In this document: piece by piece, positions 22,401-33,034 of the stretch
How positions within the stretch are numbered: position 1 is the first letter of the stretch
Layout: the number at the start of each line of letters is the position of its first letter
Source of the DNA: Scatophagus argus
Taxonomy: Eukaryota > Chordata > Actinopteri > Scatophagidae
Direction of reading: 5' to 3'
Assembly (NCBI RefSeq): GCF_020382885.2
Contig: NW_025421231.1
Span: 1 to 64,000 of the forward strand
Length of the DNA: 64,000 nt
Translations under genes and position numbers: made by a program
The notes under the pieces: model-generated
What the model was told of the DNA's origin: nothing
What the model saw: only the letters and a program-made list of their open reading frames with translations
Database searches by the model: none

Positions 22401-22721
22401 TTCCTTTTCTTCTTCCGTCTTCGAGTCGACTTCATCTTCATAAACTCCTGAGACATGAAAACGTTCTTAACGTTTTAATGTCATTTTTTTCTGCAGAAAC
22501 TGTGACATTGTGTGTTTAATCGTCACCTCAGCCAGATCGTCCAGATCATTCGTGTTGACGCCTCGGTCACATGTTGGTGGATCATCACACTGAGTCCAGA
22601 CCGACACTAGTGGTGCCGGAGGGTCGGTGGAGAAAATGACATCACAGGTGGAGGAGGCCATCATCTCGGTGATGCCAAAGGTGTCTGTTGCCATGGCGGC
22701 AACGTTCCAGTCGTCCTCCAT
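19450..22721 (-). CDS. Minus-strand multi-exon gene, RBM44-like C-terminus (tentative)
   Basis: ATG at 22721. Exons by splice sites: 22527-22721 (65 codons, start MEDDWNVAAM), 22398-22447 (basic, STRRRKKKRKR), about 22150-22314 (3' border unclear), 21617-21801, 21380-21535, 21234-21303, 20954-21165 (repeated EDLGP/EDQGP motifs), about 20605-20728, and a last exon 19450-19579 with stop. The last exon encodes HAIIDAMMELKVQYGAAL then a TDMTSQLL motif. From memory this resembles the C-terminal end of the germ-cell RNA-binding protein RBM44, but I do not see the RRM that protein should have. A LINE sits in the last intron. The first exons look intact; the third exon's phase to the fourth is not resolved. 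Function is not claimed. Confidence 0.5.
19690..20605 (-). mobile_element. LINE 3' half (L2/CR1-type RT C-terminus) in the last intron of the minus-strand gene
   Basis: A long open stretch encodes the end of an RT ORF, with VRNLGVIFDQDMSFNSHI, LDYCNSLLSGCP, HWLPVKFRIDFKILLLTYKA and LLWNHLPVSVREADTLS, ending FLFDKAYS and a stop near 19931. The 3' untranslated part continues to about 19690. The frame is uninterrupted for over 200 codons, so the insertion is fairly young. It is joined in frame to the preceding host exon near 20605, which creates a misleading 265-codon fusion ORF. Confidence 0.85.
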
Positions 22722-22744
22722 GTAGCTGAAGTCTAGCTAGCTAG

Positions 22745-22795
22745 ATGCATACTGTATATAAAGATGGACGGAGCCTCCGTGACGTCACCCATTGG
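22745..22795 (+). repeat. Left piece of a split interspersed repeat
   Basis: TATAAAGATGGACGGAGCC and CGTGACGTCACCCATTGG are recognisable starts of a common fish repeat. Its likely continuation lies at 25637-26200, on the far side of the L1/Tc1 insertions. Confidence 0.5.
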
Positions 22796-23916
22796 TTTGC
22801 CATAGGCCAAAATGAAGCCATGTGGTATATTATTCCAAATCTGATTTGTAAAAATGTTGGAAGTATTGAATTTTTGCTGAAGTGTGACTTCGATCTAAAC
22901 AGAATTCCTGTTCAGTTATGTAATTTCCATAGGCAAGTATTTTTAGCATGGATGTTGACGTATAAACATCATTTTTCTCCTCATAAATATTTAATTTGGA
23001 ATAATAGATATATCAAAAATAAGAATAAATCTATTTATTATGATGGTTGGCTGAGACACGGTATCCTAACGGTGAGACAATTATTAGATAAAGATGGAAA
23101 CTTAATGACATACACAGAATTTTTAAGAAAATATGGACTTCCAGTTACGCCCAAGGAAGTTGTTTTTGATGCAATTCCAGCGGGTATTCTGAGACTGGGC
23201 CAAGGATGTGACTCAGATCGAGGTATTAAGATATCAGCACCCATGCTGGGACATTTAACCTTGACTGATAAGAAATGTAACAACTTCTACATTAGGAATC
23301 ATTGTCAGGAAACCTCAATTCCCTCTATTAAATCTTTCAGGGAGGAAAAAATTCAAATTCAAATATCAAATGGAAGGTTGCGTGGACTATCAATAAAAAA
23401 TATTGTGTCACCAATAAGGTAAGAGAAGTTTCATTTAAAATTATCCATATGATTTATCCAGTAAAAAAAGATACTTGCCAGATTTCGAGATATAGATGAA
23501 ACATGCGAATTCTGTAGTACTGAGCAAGAAACTGTGTTCCATTTATTCTATAAATGTCCATATGTTAAAATGTTCTGGACAGACATGGAAACTTTTGTTA
23601 AAGATCAAATGAGAATCAGTATATGCCTAAATATTAAAGACATCATGCTTCATGTTGAAAAAAAATTGGAAAGTCAAGAAATTTTTGTATTGAATCTATT
23701 ACTATTATTTGGAAAATATTAAAGCAAAATGGGATGGAAGAGTACCACGAATTCAACAATTTAGAATGGAAATTGGCCATTATTTTGATACATTAAAAGG
23801 ACTTCAAAACAAAAAGGCAATCAATACTCTGCAGATAAGCGAATCCTTTGGACTCATATAATGCGATGATTTGAATTACATAAGTTACCCCTGCACATTT
23901 TTTTCTTTTGTACATA

Positions 23917-25508
23917 CACTACCGTTCAAAAGTTTGGGGTCACTTAGAAATTTCCTTATTTTTTAAAGAAAATCACAGTTTTTTTCAGTGAAGATAACTT
24001 TAAACTAATCACAAATACACTCTATACATTGCTAATGTGGTAAATGACTATTCTACCAGGAAATATATGGTTTTTGGTGCAATATCTACATAAGTGTATA
24101 GGGGCCCATTTTCAGCAACTATTACTCCAGTGTTCTAAAGGTACAGTGTGTTTGCTCATTGCATCAGAAGGCTAATGGATTATTAGAAAACCCTTGTGCA
24201 ATCCCTTGTGAAAACAGTTTAGCTAATTAGATAAGCTATAAAACTGATCCTCCTTTGAGCAGGTTGAGTATCTGGAGCATCACATTTGTGGGGTCGATTA
24301 AATGCTCAAAATGGCCAGAAAAAGAGAACTTTCATGTGAAACTTGACAGTCTATTCTTGTTCTTAGAAATGAAGGCTATTCCATGCGAGAAATTGCCAAG
24401 AAACAACGGTGAAACAACGGTGAAACAGCGGTGAAACAGCGGTGAAACAACGGTTTCTTACAACGGTGTGTACTACTCTCTTCAGAGGAGAGCACAAACA
24501 GGCTCTAACCAGAGTAGAAAGAGAAGTGGGAGGCCCTGCTGCACAACTGAGCAAGAAGATAAGTACATTAGAGTCTCTAGTTTGAGAAATAGACGCCTCA
24601 CAGGTCCTCAACTGGCAGCTTCATTAAACGCCAGTGTCTACATCTACATTGAAGAGGCGACTCCGGGATGCTGGTCTTCAGGGCAGAGTGGCAAAGAAAA
24701 AGCCATATCTGAAACTGGCTAATAAAAGAAAAAGATTAATATGGGCAAAAAGATTGGAAAAAGTGTTATGGACGGATGAATCGAAGTTTGAGGTGTTTGG
24801 ATCACACAGAAGAACATTTGTGAGATGCAGAAAAACTGAAAGGATGCTGGAAGAGTGCCTGACGCCATCTATCAAGAATGGTGGGGGTAACGTCATGGTC
24901 TGGGGTTGCTTTGGTGCTGGTAAGGTGGGAGATTTGTTCAGGGTAAAAGGGATTTTGAATAAGGAAAGCTATCACCAACACCATGCCATACCCTGTGGAC
25001 AGCGCTTGATTGGAGACAATTTTATCCTACAGCAGGACAATGACCCAAAGCACACTTCAACATTGTGCAAGAACTATTTAGAGAAGAAGCAAGCAGCTGG
25101 TATTCTATCTGTAATGGAGGGGCCAGCGCAGTCACCTGATCTAAACCCCATTGAGGTATTGTGGGAGCAGCTTGACCGTATGGTACGCAAGAAGTGCCCA
25201 TCCAGCCAATCCAACTTGTGGGAGGGGCTTCTAGAAGCGTGGGGTGAAATTTCTCCAGATTACCTCAACAAATTAACTAGAATGCCAAAGGTCTGCAATG
25301 CTGTAATTGCTGCAAATGGAGGATTCTTTGACGAAAGAAAAGTTTGAAGGGACAAATTATTATTTCAAATACAAATCATTATTTCTGACCTTGTCAATGT
25401 CTTGACTATATTTTCTGTTCATTTTACAGCACATGGTGGTAAATAAATGTGAGTTTTTATGGAAAACACAAAATTGTCTGGGTGACCCCAAACTTTTGAA
25501 CGGTAGTG
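23917..25508 (+). mobile_element. Tc1/mariner element, 1,592 bp
   Basis: The ends are inverted copies of CACTACCGTTCAAAAGTTTG, followed by GGGTCAC, and both are flanked by the TA target (23915-23916 and 25509-25510). Length is normal for Tc1. It is inserted in the 3' part of the L1-like LINE. The ends are intact, but the transposase gene is broken. Confidence 0.95.
24310..25347 (+). pseudogene. Tc1 transposase, inactivated
   Basis: The N-terminal part starts MARKRELSCET and meets a stop, then continues in other frames (SMREIAKKQ near 24385). The DNA-binding region shifts frame near 24640. The catalytic part, 24634-25347, is open, with LWTDESKFEVFG (first Asp), FILQQDNDPKHTS (second Asp) and SPDLNPIEVLWEQL (Glu), the DD34E pattern of Tc1. 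A small repeat of GAAACARCGGT units near 24405-24455 has expanded inside the DNA-binding region. Confidence 0.9.
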
Positions 25509-25636
25509 TATGTATATACTGTAATTATGTAAGTATGCTTTTTGTATATTTGTTTTTCGTTTTTTTTTGTGTGTGTCTCCCTTATAGGGTGTTGTTTTCT
25601 GTTATTAAAAAAGTTAAAAAACTAAAATAAAAAAAG

Positions 25637-26200
25637 ACGCCAGTTCATGGCCGCAGCCATCTTGGATATTTTCCTTTTTTCTAAACGGACTGGAATGATT
25701 GACAGATGTGTCCGTCGCACCGTGGGCTCCAATTGGCTCCTAGCCATGGAGCACCAGCGGCAGCAGCAGCAGCCAATCAGCTACGGATTCAGCTCTCCGG
25801 AAGTCCCGGCCCGCTGATTTCTAAAATGCTTATATTTTACAATCTAGAGCCCTAGAATTTTTTTCACCCCCCTCACAGTGTGAGCGTGAGCCATATCTGA
25901 CACATGAGACCATAAAAAATGTGTATCCTCGGGAAGACTTTCGAGATATAAGGCTCCAAAGTCGGGATTTTTCTCCATTCACTTGCATTAGGGCTGATTG
26001 AAGTTTGCCGACTTCCGTCACCACATCCTGGCGGCTACTGGTGGTACTGCAACGTTTTGCACTTCCGCATTGGCTTCACCCCGAGAGCTGGGGAGGTTGC
26101 CGCTTGGCTAGAAGTCGCGACAGTCAGTGACGTCACATCCGTTCTCTTCTCGACCTGGAGAACGACGCTGCAGCTCTCAGACCGCCTGTCTCTGGTGGAC
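25637..26200 (+). repeat. Right piece of a split interspersed repeat
   Basis: Begins GACGCCAGTTCATGGCCGC and includes CAGCCATCTTGGATA and GCGGCTACTGGTGGTACTGC. I recognise this as the rest of the fish repeat begun at 22745. No coding potential. Confidence 0.45.
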
Positions 26201-26232
26201 CTGTAACATGAGGTTTTTATAGAAAGTTGTTA

Positions 26233-26240
26233 TTTTTATT

Positions 26241-26272
<32 letters not shown>
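26233..26272. repeat. Microsatellite (TAA)n
   Basis: Uninterrupted ATT/TAA triplets in AT-rich sequence. Confidence 0.9.
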
Positions 26273-26273
<1 letters not shown>

Positions 26274-26585
26274 CCTTATTTGATATAGAAGGACAATGAA
26301 CATTAATTGTTTAGGAGCTCATCTTACTCATCTCTTATTTCCTCCCACCTTAGTCCCACCATATCCAAGTGTTGCACTGCTGCCTTAGTAATGATTTGAA
26401 TTCATTCTGTTTTCGATTTAACCACTGCTGTTTGCATTTATTGAACCTGCAATAAAAACAATAAAATCTCTCTTCTCCTCCCATGTCTTTTTCTCTTTTT
26501 CTTTAAGCATTTCTTGTTTTTGTTGTGGGTTTTCATATTATCTACTCTTTTCAGTGCCTCTGCATAAGACATCCTCTAATTCATC

Positions 26586-27545
26586 TTAACATTGTAGATT
26601 TCCTCCTTCCCTTTTCATGACCTCACATCCCCAGTATGCAGCGCTATGCCCCCCACCACAATTACAGCATTTTGGATGTACTCTCTCTCCACATTCACCA
26701 TATTCCACCATATTCATTTCAACAATTTCCCGCAAGGGATTAATAAAGGATTTCTGATTCTGATTCATGGTCTCCTCCACATCTTCTTTCTTCTCTGCAT
26801 ACTTTTGCCACATGACCAAACTTCTGGCACTTGAAACATCATATTGGCTTTTAAATAATATTCCCTTACTTTGTACCTCATAAATCCAAAATACACTTCA
26901 GAGGGTAAATNNNNNNNNNNNNNNNNNNNNNNNNNNNNNNNNNNNNNNNNNNNNNNNNNNNNNNNNNNNNNNNNNNNNNNNNNNNNNNNNNNNNNNNNNN
27001 NNNNNNNNNNNNNNNNNNNNNNNNNNNNNNNNNNNNNNNNNNNNNNNNNNNNNNNNNNNNNNNNNNNNNNNNNNNNNNNNNNNNNNNNNNNNNNNNNNNN
27101 NNNNNNNNNNNNNNNNNNNNNNNNNNNNNNNNNNNNNNNNNNNNNNNNNNNNNNNNNNNNNNNNNNNNNNNNNNNNNNNNNNNNNNNNNNNNNNNNNNNN
27201 NNNNNNNNNNNNNNNNNNNNNNNNNNNNNNNNNNNNNNNNNNNNNNNNNNNNNNNNNNNNNNNNNNNNNNNNNNNNNNNNNNNNNNNNNNNNNNNNNNNN
27301 NNNNNNNNNNNNNNNNNNNNNNNNNNNNNNNNNNNNNNNNNNNNNNNNNNNNNNNNNNNNNNNNNNNNNNNNNNNNNNNNNNNNNNNNNNNNNNNNNNNN
27401 NNNNNNNNNNAAGTAAAATAAGTGTGCACTGCTATTTTCCATCATAATTTCCATTATTGTACAGGGCAAGAAGATGCAAGAAGCATTAACAGCAATAGTG
27501 TTAGCAGCAATAGCAAGAGCAGTGGGAATTTGGATCCTCACCATC
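26586..27545 (-). pseudogene. LINE ORF1 (gag-like) remnant across an assembly gap
   Basis: Read on the minus strand, 26910-26600 encodes FGFMRYKVREY and then a knuckle-like segment, with a further CCNCGGGHSAAYWGCEV motif near 26640-26680, a zinc-knuckle pattern (C-x2-C-x3-H-x6-C) found in ORF1 of I/jockey-type LINEs. A short LINE tail (GAATCAGAATCAG and neighbours, 26719-26766) is inserted in it. The 500-base gap prevents linking to the open sequence at 27411-27545. Confidence 0.6.
26911..27410. other. Assembly gap (500 N)
   Basis: Exactly 500 unknown bases, a conventional placeholder, so the true distance is not known. Confidence 1.
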
Positions 27546-28155
27546 AGTGGAATTTAGATTTTCAACTGCTGCAGTACAGAATCTGGCAGTGAAATCTTAA
27601 CAGTTGAACTTCCCCCCCATGAATGGAAGTCTGGAGACAGGAAAGCCCAGAACACTGCACAGGTGATTGAGAGATTGTACTGGAGCAATAGAAGAACCTA
27701 GATGTAGTAGTACATGTATTGTAGTCTACCATACACACGTATTGGAGTATATTGCACAGTGAAAAGCACAGTTAGTGTGAGATTCAGTGTCCCGTGGTAA
27801 ACAGGGACAACAGGGAGTTAGTTTCTGCATAAAAATGTCTTTTGATTACATTTCTAGCAAGAAATTATAGGAACAGGCAAACCTCCTCTCTGGAGATTTG
27901 GAAAGTGATAAGGCCCTTCATGGTGAACCATATGTTGTCATCTGAGAAGCCCAAAGAGGGGCTTTACCATCATTGTGGACACAAGGCTGCAGTATGTGCA
28001 GGGACATTGTGTAGGGACTGTTTACCACGATCACTCTACAGTACAGCCTGTGACCTTTCCACACATGAGGCCCTGGTACTTCATAACAGAGCATCCATGG
28101 TGGAGGGGTTCTTCAGACACCTGCTGCCATCCACTTTTGTTCAGCAGCATGAGGG
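27546..28155. other. No recognised gene
   Basis: Weak ORFs in two overlapping frames (27842-28195 and 27975-28250) share no recognisable motif. They could be a decayed transposase, but I cannot name it. Confidence 0.4.
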
Positions 28156-28406
28156 AGGGAAATTCAATTCAATTCAATTCAGTTTATTTATATAGCGCCA
28201 ATTCACAACAAAAGTTATCTCATGACACTTTCCAATTAGAGCAGGTCTAGACCAAACTCTTTAATTAAATTGTAAAATAGAGAGAGCCCAACATTCCCCC
28301 TTGAGCAAGCACTTGGCGACAGTGGCGAGGAAAAACTGCCTTTTAGAAGGCAGAAACCTCGGAGCAGACCCCGGCTCAAGATGGGCGGCCATCTGCCTTG
28401 ACCGGT

Positions 28407-28411
<5 letters not shown>
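28156..28411 (+). repeat. Common teleost interspersed repeat, copy 3
   Basis: Begins with repeated CAATT units, then TTTATTTATATAGCGCCAA, GAGCAAGCACTTGGCGACAG and GGCCATCTGCCTTGACCGGT. It is the best preserved of the three copies in the window. Confidence 0.8.

Positions 28412-28445
<34 letters not shown>
28412..28445. repeat. Microsatellite (GA)n
   Basis: About 17 uninterrupted GA units directly following the interspersed repeat. Confidence 0.95.
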
Positions 28446-28446
<1 letters not shown>

Positions 28447-28705
28447 AAGGGAGAGAGGCAGAGGGGGTGGGGTGTGAGAGAAATTAAGAGAGAAAAAAAG
28501 GTAGTTTTTACACTGCACCTCTTCTCTCTATCCCTCACTCCTCTTGTCTCTGTCTCTCACTCACACTTCGTCTTTATACCGATATATTACATATTATCAA
28601 CACTCATCTGCTCTCTTTTGCAGTTGTGTCCCCCCATCCCTTTCTCTTTTTCAGGTAGCTTTGACCCCAGAGCAGTCGGATCCAGATTCTTCGCTAGTGA
28701 TGACG

Positions 28706-28741
28706 ACATTATTATTATTATTATTATTATTATTGTTATTA
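28706..28741. repeat. Microsatellite (ATT)n
   Basis: About 11 ATT units with one interruption. Confidence 0.9.
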
Positions 28742-28893
28742 ATATGGTAATTTGGCTTTAAAAGCTACTTGTAAACATGTAGTCTCGTGTGTCTCTTCCT
28801 GGTCTCCCCCTCTCCCTTGTCGCCAAGCGCTTGCGGAAATTCAGCAGAGAAGTGGAAATGTTGTGTTTCTCTATGTTTTGAGACCTTGTAGAT

Positions 28894-30331
28894 CAGGGGT
28901 GGCCAACCCGCGGCTCCCGAGCCTCATGCAGCTCTTTAACTAGTTTCATGCGGCTCTTCAGGAGCTTTCACATGACATGCGTCAAATATGCTTGGCTGGC
29001 GTTGCCATTTATTCCCCCTACGGCTAGATGGCACGCTGACCAGGTAAGCCTGTTTGAGTGACGTGAAACGCGCGACGAGAATCTTTGGCGCAACATCATT
29101 TGCGTTGTAAACAATTTCCGTCAAGTTAGCTCTCAAAATGGCAGGGAAAAAAAGCACAGCCAAACGAAAATATGAAGAAGAACACAGGACGTTTTTGACA
29201 GAGTGGGAGAGTTTATATTTTTTTGTTGAACGTAATGGCAAGCCGATCTGCCTTATATGTCACGCAGCATTAGCGCATTTCAAAGCTTCAAATCTTCAGC
29301 GTCACTTCAGCTCACTCCATCCTAACATCGAACAGGAATTTCCAAAAGGGACTGAACTTCGCAAGCACAAGTTGGTCGCTTTGAAAAGTCAGGCAGAAAA
29401 GCAGATGCAGTTTTTCCAAAAATTTACGAAACACTCGGAGACCGTAACGCTTGCATCATATCAACTGGCTTGGAACATAGCACGGGCTAAAAAGCCATAC
29501 AACGAAGGGGACTTCATTAAAAAATGCCTCATTGACGCTGTTGAAATCTTGTCTTCTGAAGACGCCAAACTAAAACAGAGCGTATCAGACGTCCAACTGT
29601 CCCGCCACAGTGTTGAACGCAGAATATCGGATATTAATACGGCTGTTGAATCACAGTTGCACTCTGACCTTCAAGCATGTGCGTATTTTAGTGTGGCATT
29701 GGATGAGAGTTGTGACATACAGGACAAGCCTCAGTTGGCAATATTTGCACGGTCTGTGTCAAATGAATGTATGATCAAAGAAGAACTCCTTGATATTGTG
29801 CCATTAAAAGACAGAACCCGTGGCATAGATGTGAAAGAAACGATCTCTGTCTGCGAGTCTGTGTTTTCTACCCTGAAACACGTGAAATCAAAGCATCGAT
29901 CTGTTCTGACTGACACTCATTTGAAAGAATTGCTTCGAGTGGCAACAACAGAATACAAGCCAGATTTGAAGAGGATTGTTCAAGATAAGGAATGCCAGAA
30001 GTCTCACTAAGCAGCATAGTAAGAGAAAAATGTTATTGAAAATTATTCTATTTTTGTTTGTGGACTTGCTTGAACTGAGTGTTGGTGTGTGTGAGACAGT
30101 GCACACAATGTTAACTGTTGAAAATAACTAATATTATCATGTTGGTGTGGTTATTTTAATTAAATCTGGCTGAGCAGAGGTCTGTGTGTGCGTGCCTGCC
30201 TGTGCCTGCATACATGATTAAGGAATGGGATGATGTTCATGTGTTCATGTTGCCCATGTGTATGATGTGGCTCGTTGCAGTAACGCAGAAAAAAAAGTGG
30301 CTCTTAGTCTCTGACTAGTTGGCCACCCCTG
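28894..30331 (+). mobile_element. hAT-family transposon, internally deleted
   Basis: Inverted ends CAGGGGTGGCCAAC and GTTGGCCACCCCTG bound a 1,438-base element. Flanking 8-base sequences are only partly alike (TTGTAGAT and CAATAGAC), so the target duplication is decayed or uncertain. It carries one long ORF (29138-30010) for the N-terminal part of a hAT transposase. The C-terminal dimerisation region is missing. Confidence 0.85.
29138..30010 (+). CDS. Truncated hAT transposase, BED-finger N-terminus (290 codons)
   Basis: Starts MAGKKSTAKRKYEEEHRTFL. A BED-type zinc finger follows, with CLICHAALAHF at residues about 46-56, then a His pair (RHFSSLHP). A conserved middle region has FSVALDESCDIQDKPQLAIF, the place of the first catalytic Asp. 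The end (KHRSVLTDTHLKELLRVAT, then EYKPDL) is the far C-terminal part, so the middle and dimerisation domain were deleted in frame. The reading frame is otherwise clean over 290 codons, unusual for a dead element. The family is the GTF2IRD2/ZBED-like hAT group, from memory. It may act as a repressor-type truncated protein, but that is inference. Confidence 0.75.
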   Translation: MAGKKSTAKRKYEEEHRTFLTEWESLYFFVERNGKPICLICHAALAHFKASNLQRHFSSLHPNIEQEFPKGTELRKHKLVALKSQAEKQMQFFQKFTKHSETVTLASYQLAWNIARAKKPYNEGDFIKKCLIDAVEILSSEDAKLKQSVSDVQLSRHSVERRISDINTAVESQLHSDLQACAYFSVALDESCDIQDKPQLAIFARSVSNECMIKEELLDIVPLKDRTRGIDVKETISVCESVFSTLKHVKSKHRSVLTDTHLKELLRVATTEYKPDLKRIVQDKECQKSH

Positions 30332-30372
30332 CAATAGACAATCAGATAATTCTTCAAATTTTGTAAACTTAC

Positions 30373-31706
30373 CCTCTGACTCTTGAAATATCCTGCAGGA
30401 ACAACAGATCTCCATTTGGTTTGGGGGAGTTTGCCATGAAGTGCAGGAAGTGGAACACATGAGTGGCACGCTGCTTTGCATTTTCCTGAACTTTCCTGGG
30501 AGGGTTGGCACCTTCCACATGGCCTTTAAAGTCTCTCACCAGTTTCACTGAGGGACATGTAAATAAATAATTAGACATTACACAATGGTAAACATGTGCC
30601 AGTAAGATTCATAATCCTAAATATTTTGATAGAAATGTGATATTCACCATAAGAAGAGGCGTCTGATGCTGCATTTTTTGGCACACGCTTATATTTCATA
30701 ACCTGGAAAAATATGAAATGAGTTGCACACATCCAAACTTAATGTCCAGAACTGGTCATATTGATATGTAAGTAGAATGAAATGACCCTCACATTTGCAC
30801 GCATTGTAGAAGAATGAATGTTTGCTGGCTAAGGATGAGGATGCTGTGGTAATCAGCGGCAAAGGTGAAAGAGCAGTGACAGCAGTTGGTGATGCTCTTG
30901 AAGGGGACATGGATGGTCCACAGTCAGTTGGTACTAGGCTCACAGAATCTGTGGCACCAAGTACAGTGGAGTCTACGTCTGTGTTACTTGGTGATGGCAA
31001 AGCTGAGAGAGTTGCACTGGTATTATCTGAAGGAGGAGGTGTTTCTGGGGCAGGTGTGGATGGCTCACAGTCAGTGGATCCTGGACCTACAGAATCTGTT
31101 GCATGTATGGCAGTGGACAGAGATGATGCAGGTGTAAAGGTGGCTGTAGTGTTACTGAGGGTCGTTGTCCTTTCAGACGCCCTTGCAGCTATCTCCCTTT
31201 CGACAGCCTCTTCAATGGCAGATTCATCCACTTCATCCATATGTGACACAATTGGTGGTTGGGGATGGCTGGCCCTCAACAGTGCCAGTTCCCTTGCAAT
31301 GTACCTGTCCTTTGCCCTTTCCATATAAAGTTTAGCCACAGGTTGCTGAAAAAAAGTACAACATTGCTTTAAATGCAAATGTATTTTGTCTAACTCTGTT
31401 CTACGTCACAGTTTCATACCTTATGTCATATCATATCTACTTCTCCTTTGCTCTATTTTTAAGGACAACCAGCAAATCAATATAATATTTCCAAAACACT
31501 TACTGTCTGTGAGCCAACTTGCTTAAAAGACTAAGCTCTTCTTTGTTTTTCACTTTCTCTGTGACTTTGAGATGCTGCATTATATCCGCGTATCTAAGTC
31601 CACAAATTGGACACTGATGCCCAGCCGTTTGATTGCTGGGCCTTCTTCTGGGTTGAGGAGACTTTGCAGGCACAGGATTTTTCTGTGCTTCGGCCTCCTC
31701 TGGTCC
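30373..31706 (-). CDS. 5' half of a recombinase-family gene (partial, possibly separated)
   Basis: Minus-strand exons: 31706 to about 31505 (HQCPICGLRYADIMQHL, a zinc-finger-like start); about 31345 to 30800 (MERAKDRYIARELALLRAS, then an acidic helix and a Ser/Thr/Pro-rich region); about 30705-30645 (KYKRVPKNAASDASSY); and about 30558-30373 (VKLVRDFKGHVEG, KQRATHVFHFLHFMANS, ending DISRVRG). The last looks like the core-binding domain that precedes a tyrosine recombinase catalytic domain. The last two exons join in phase. The first two junctions do not match in my reading, so there may be a frameshift or an unseen exon. The donor at 30372 leaves phase 2, which fits the acceptor of the core exon at 5048 or its mirror at 4603. 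Confidence 0.5.
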
Positions 31707-31954
31707 CTGTGTTCAAATGGAAGAGATGGAAAAAATAACAAATTTTGTCAATCATGTCAAATTTTGCACTAGAATTAGGCAAATTGCTACTTTTTTTGTC
31801 CAAGAAAAAATGTTTTCAAATGTAGTGAAAGTGGCGTCATCTCACCTGATTGACAGTTGTTAAAATGTTTGGCTTGTTATTGCTGTCATCCTTATTACTA
31901 TGCACAGAACTGAATTGCTGATGTTTGCACAATAACTGTCCTTGTTTGGAGATA

Positions 31955-33034
31955 ATGCCTGAAGTGCTGCCTGTCAGATGAAGTGATCAGCAACACCGGG
32001 GCTCCACAGGGGACCGTCCTCTCTCCCTTCCTCTTCACTATTTACACCACAGACTTTACGCACTGCACAGAGTCCTGCCATCTTCAGAAATTTTCTGATG
32101 ACTCTGCAGTGGTTACTGGGGGGGGGTGAGAGAGAGTACAGGACGGTAGTGGACAACTTTGTCACATGGAGCGGGAAAAACCACCTACAGCTCACTGTGA
32201 CAAAGACCAAGGAACTGGTGGTGGACCTGAGGAGGACTAAGGCTCCGGTGACCCCTATCAACATCAAAGGGGACACTGTGGAGGTGGTGGAGGAGTACAA
32301 ATACCTGGGGGTGTACTTGGACCACAAACTGGACTGGTGCAAGAACGTGGACATGGTCTACAGAAAGGGCCAGAGCCGCCTCTACTTTCTGAGGCGGCTG
32401 AGGTCCTTCAACATCTGCAGGACGATGCTGAGGATGTTCTACGAGTCGGTGGTGTCCAGTGCCATCACATATGCCGTTGCCTGCTGGGGCAGCTGCCTGA
32501 GGGTGAGGGACACTAACAGACTCAACAGAATCATCAAGAAGGCCAGCCATGTTGTGGGAGAGGAACTGGACTCTCTGACAGTGGTGTCTGAGAGGAGGAT
32601 GTTGTCCAAAATAAGAACTATACTGGACTTTCCCTCTCACCCTCTCCACAATGTGCTGATCGGCTACAGGAGCTCGTTCAGCAAAAGACTCATACTGCCA
32701 CGGTGCACCACAGAGCGACACAGGAAATCATTCCTGCCTGTCGCCATCAAACTGTTAAACTCAGCACTGTGACGGACACACTCACTTGTATATACAATGT
32801 ACATATTGGCTACTTTTACACATTGCACATACCTGTATTTTTAAATTTTCTTAAAAAATTTTGAATACAGTTTTTGTAAATACCTGTACTTGAGATTTTT
32901 AGTTTTTGTTTATCCTATTTTTATACTCTGCACTTTTCTCCTTTCTTGGTCGGGAATACTGCATGTGCAATTGTCTGTAGAAACAAGAATTTCCCTCCAG
33001 GGATTAATAAAGGAATTCTGATTCTGATTCTGAT
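31955..33034 (+). mobile_element. LINE RT 3' half (CR1/L2/Rex1-type)
   Basis: Encodes GAPQGTVLSP, then an FSDDSA variant of the FADD catalytic box, a VDLRRTK region, KYLGVYLDHKLDW and the C-terminal domain to LLNSAL at about 32768. A single frameshift lies near the G-run at 32120. The 3' end has CTCCAGGGATTAATAAAGG and a GATTCT repeat tail at about 33012-33034. It is a different family member from those at 0.5-2 and 7.6-9.2 kb. Confidence 0.85.

Larger units (their letters stand above)
22795..25636 (+). mobile_element. 5'-truncated L1-like LINE (ORF2 C-terminal part), interrupted by Tc1
   Basis: Encodes the C-terminal region of an L1-type ORF2: FLAWMLTYKHHFSPHKYLIW, NKSIYYDGWLRHGIL, and after a frameshift an ETVFHLFYKCPYVKMFW motif near 23530-23585. 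The 3' end, after the Tc1 insertion, reaches an A-rich tail near 25605-25637. Frameshifts and stops make it dead. Confidence 0.8.

Noticed and set aside
30822-31328. 168-codon + strand ORF
   Set aside because: It is the shadow of the minus-strand Ser/Thr/Pro-rich exon, which has splice sites and family-like neighbours.
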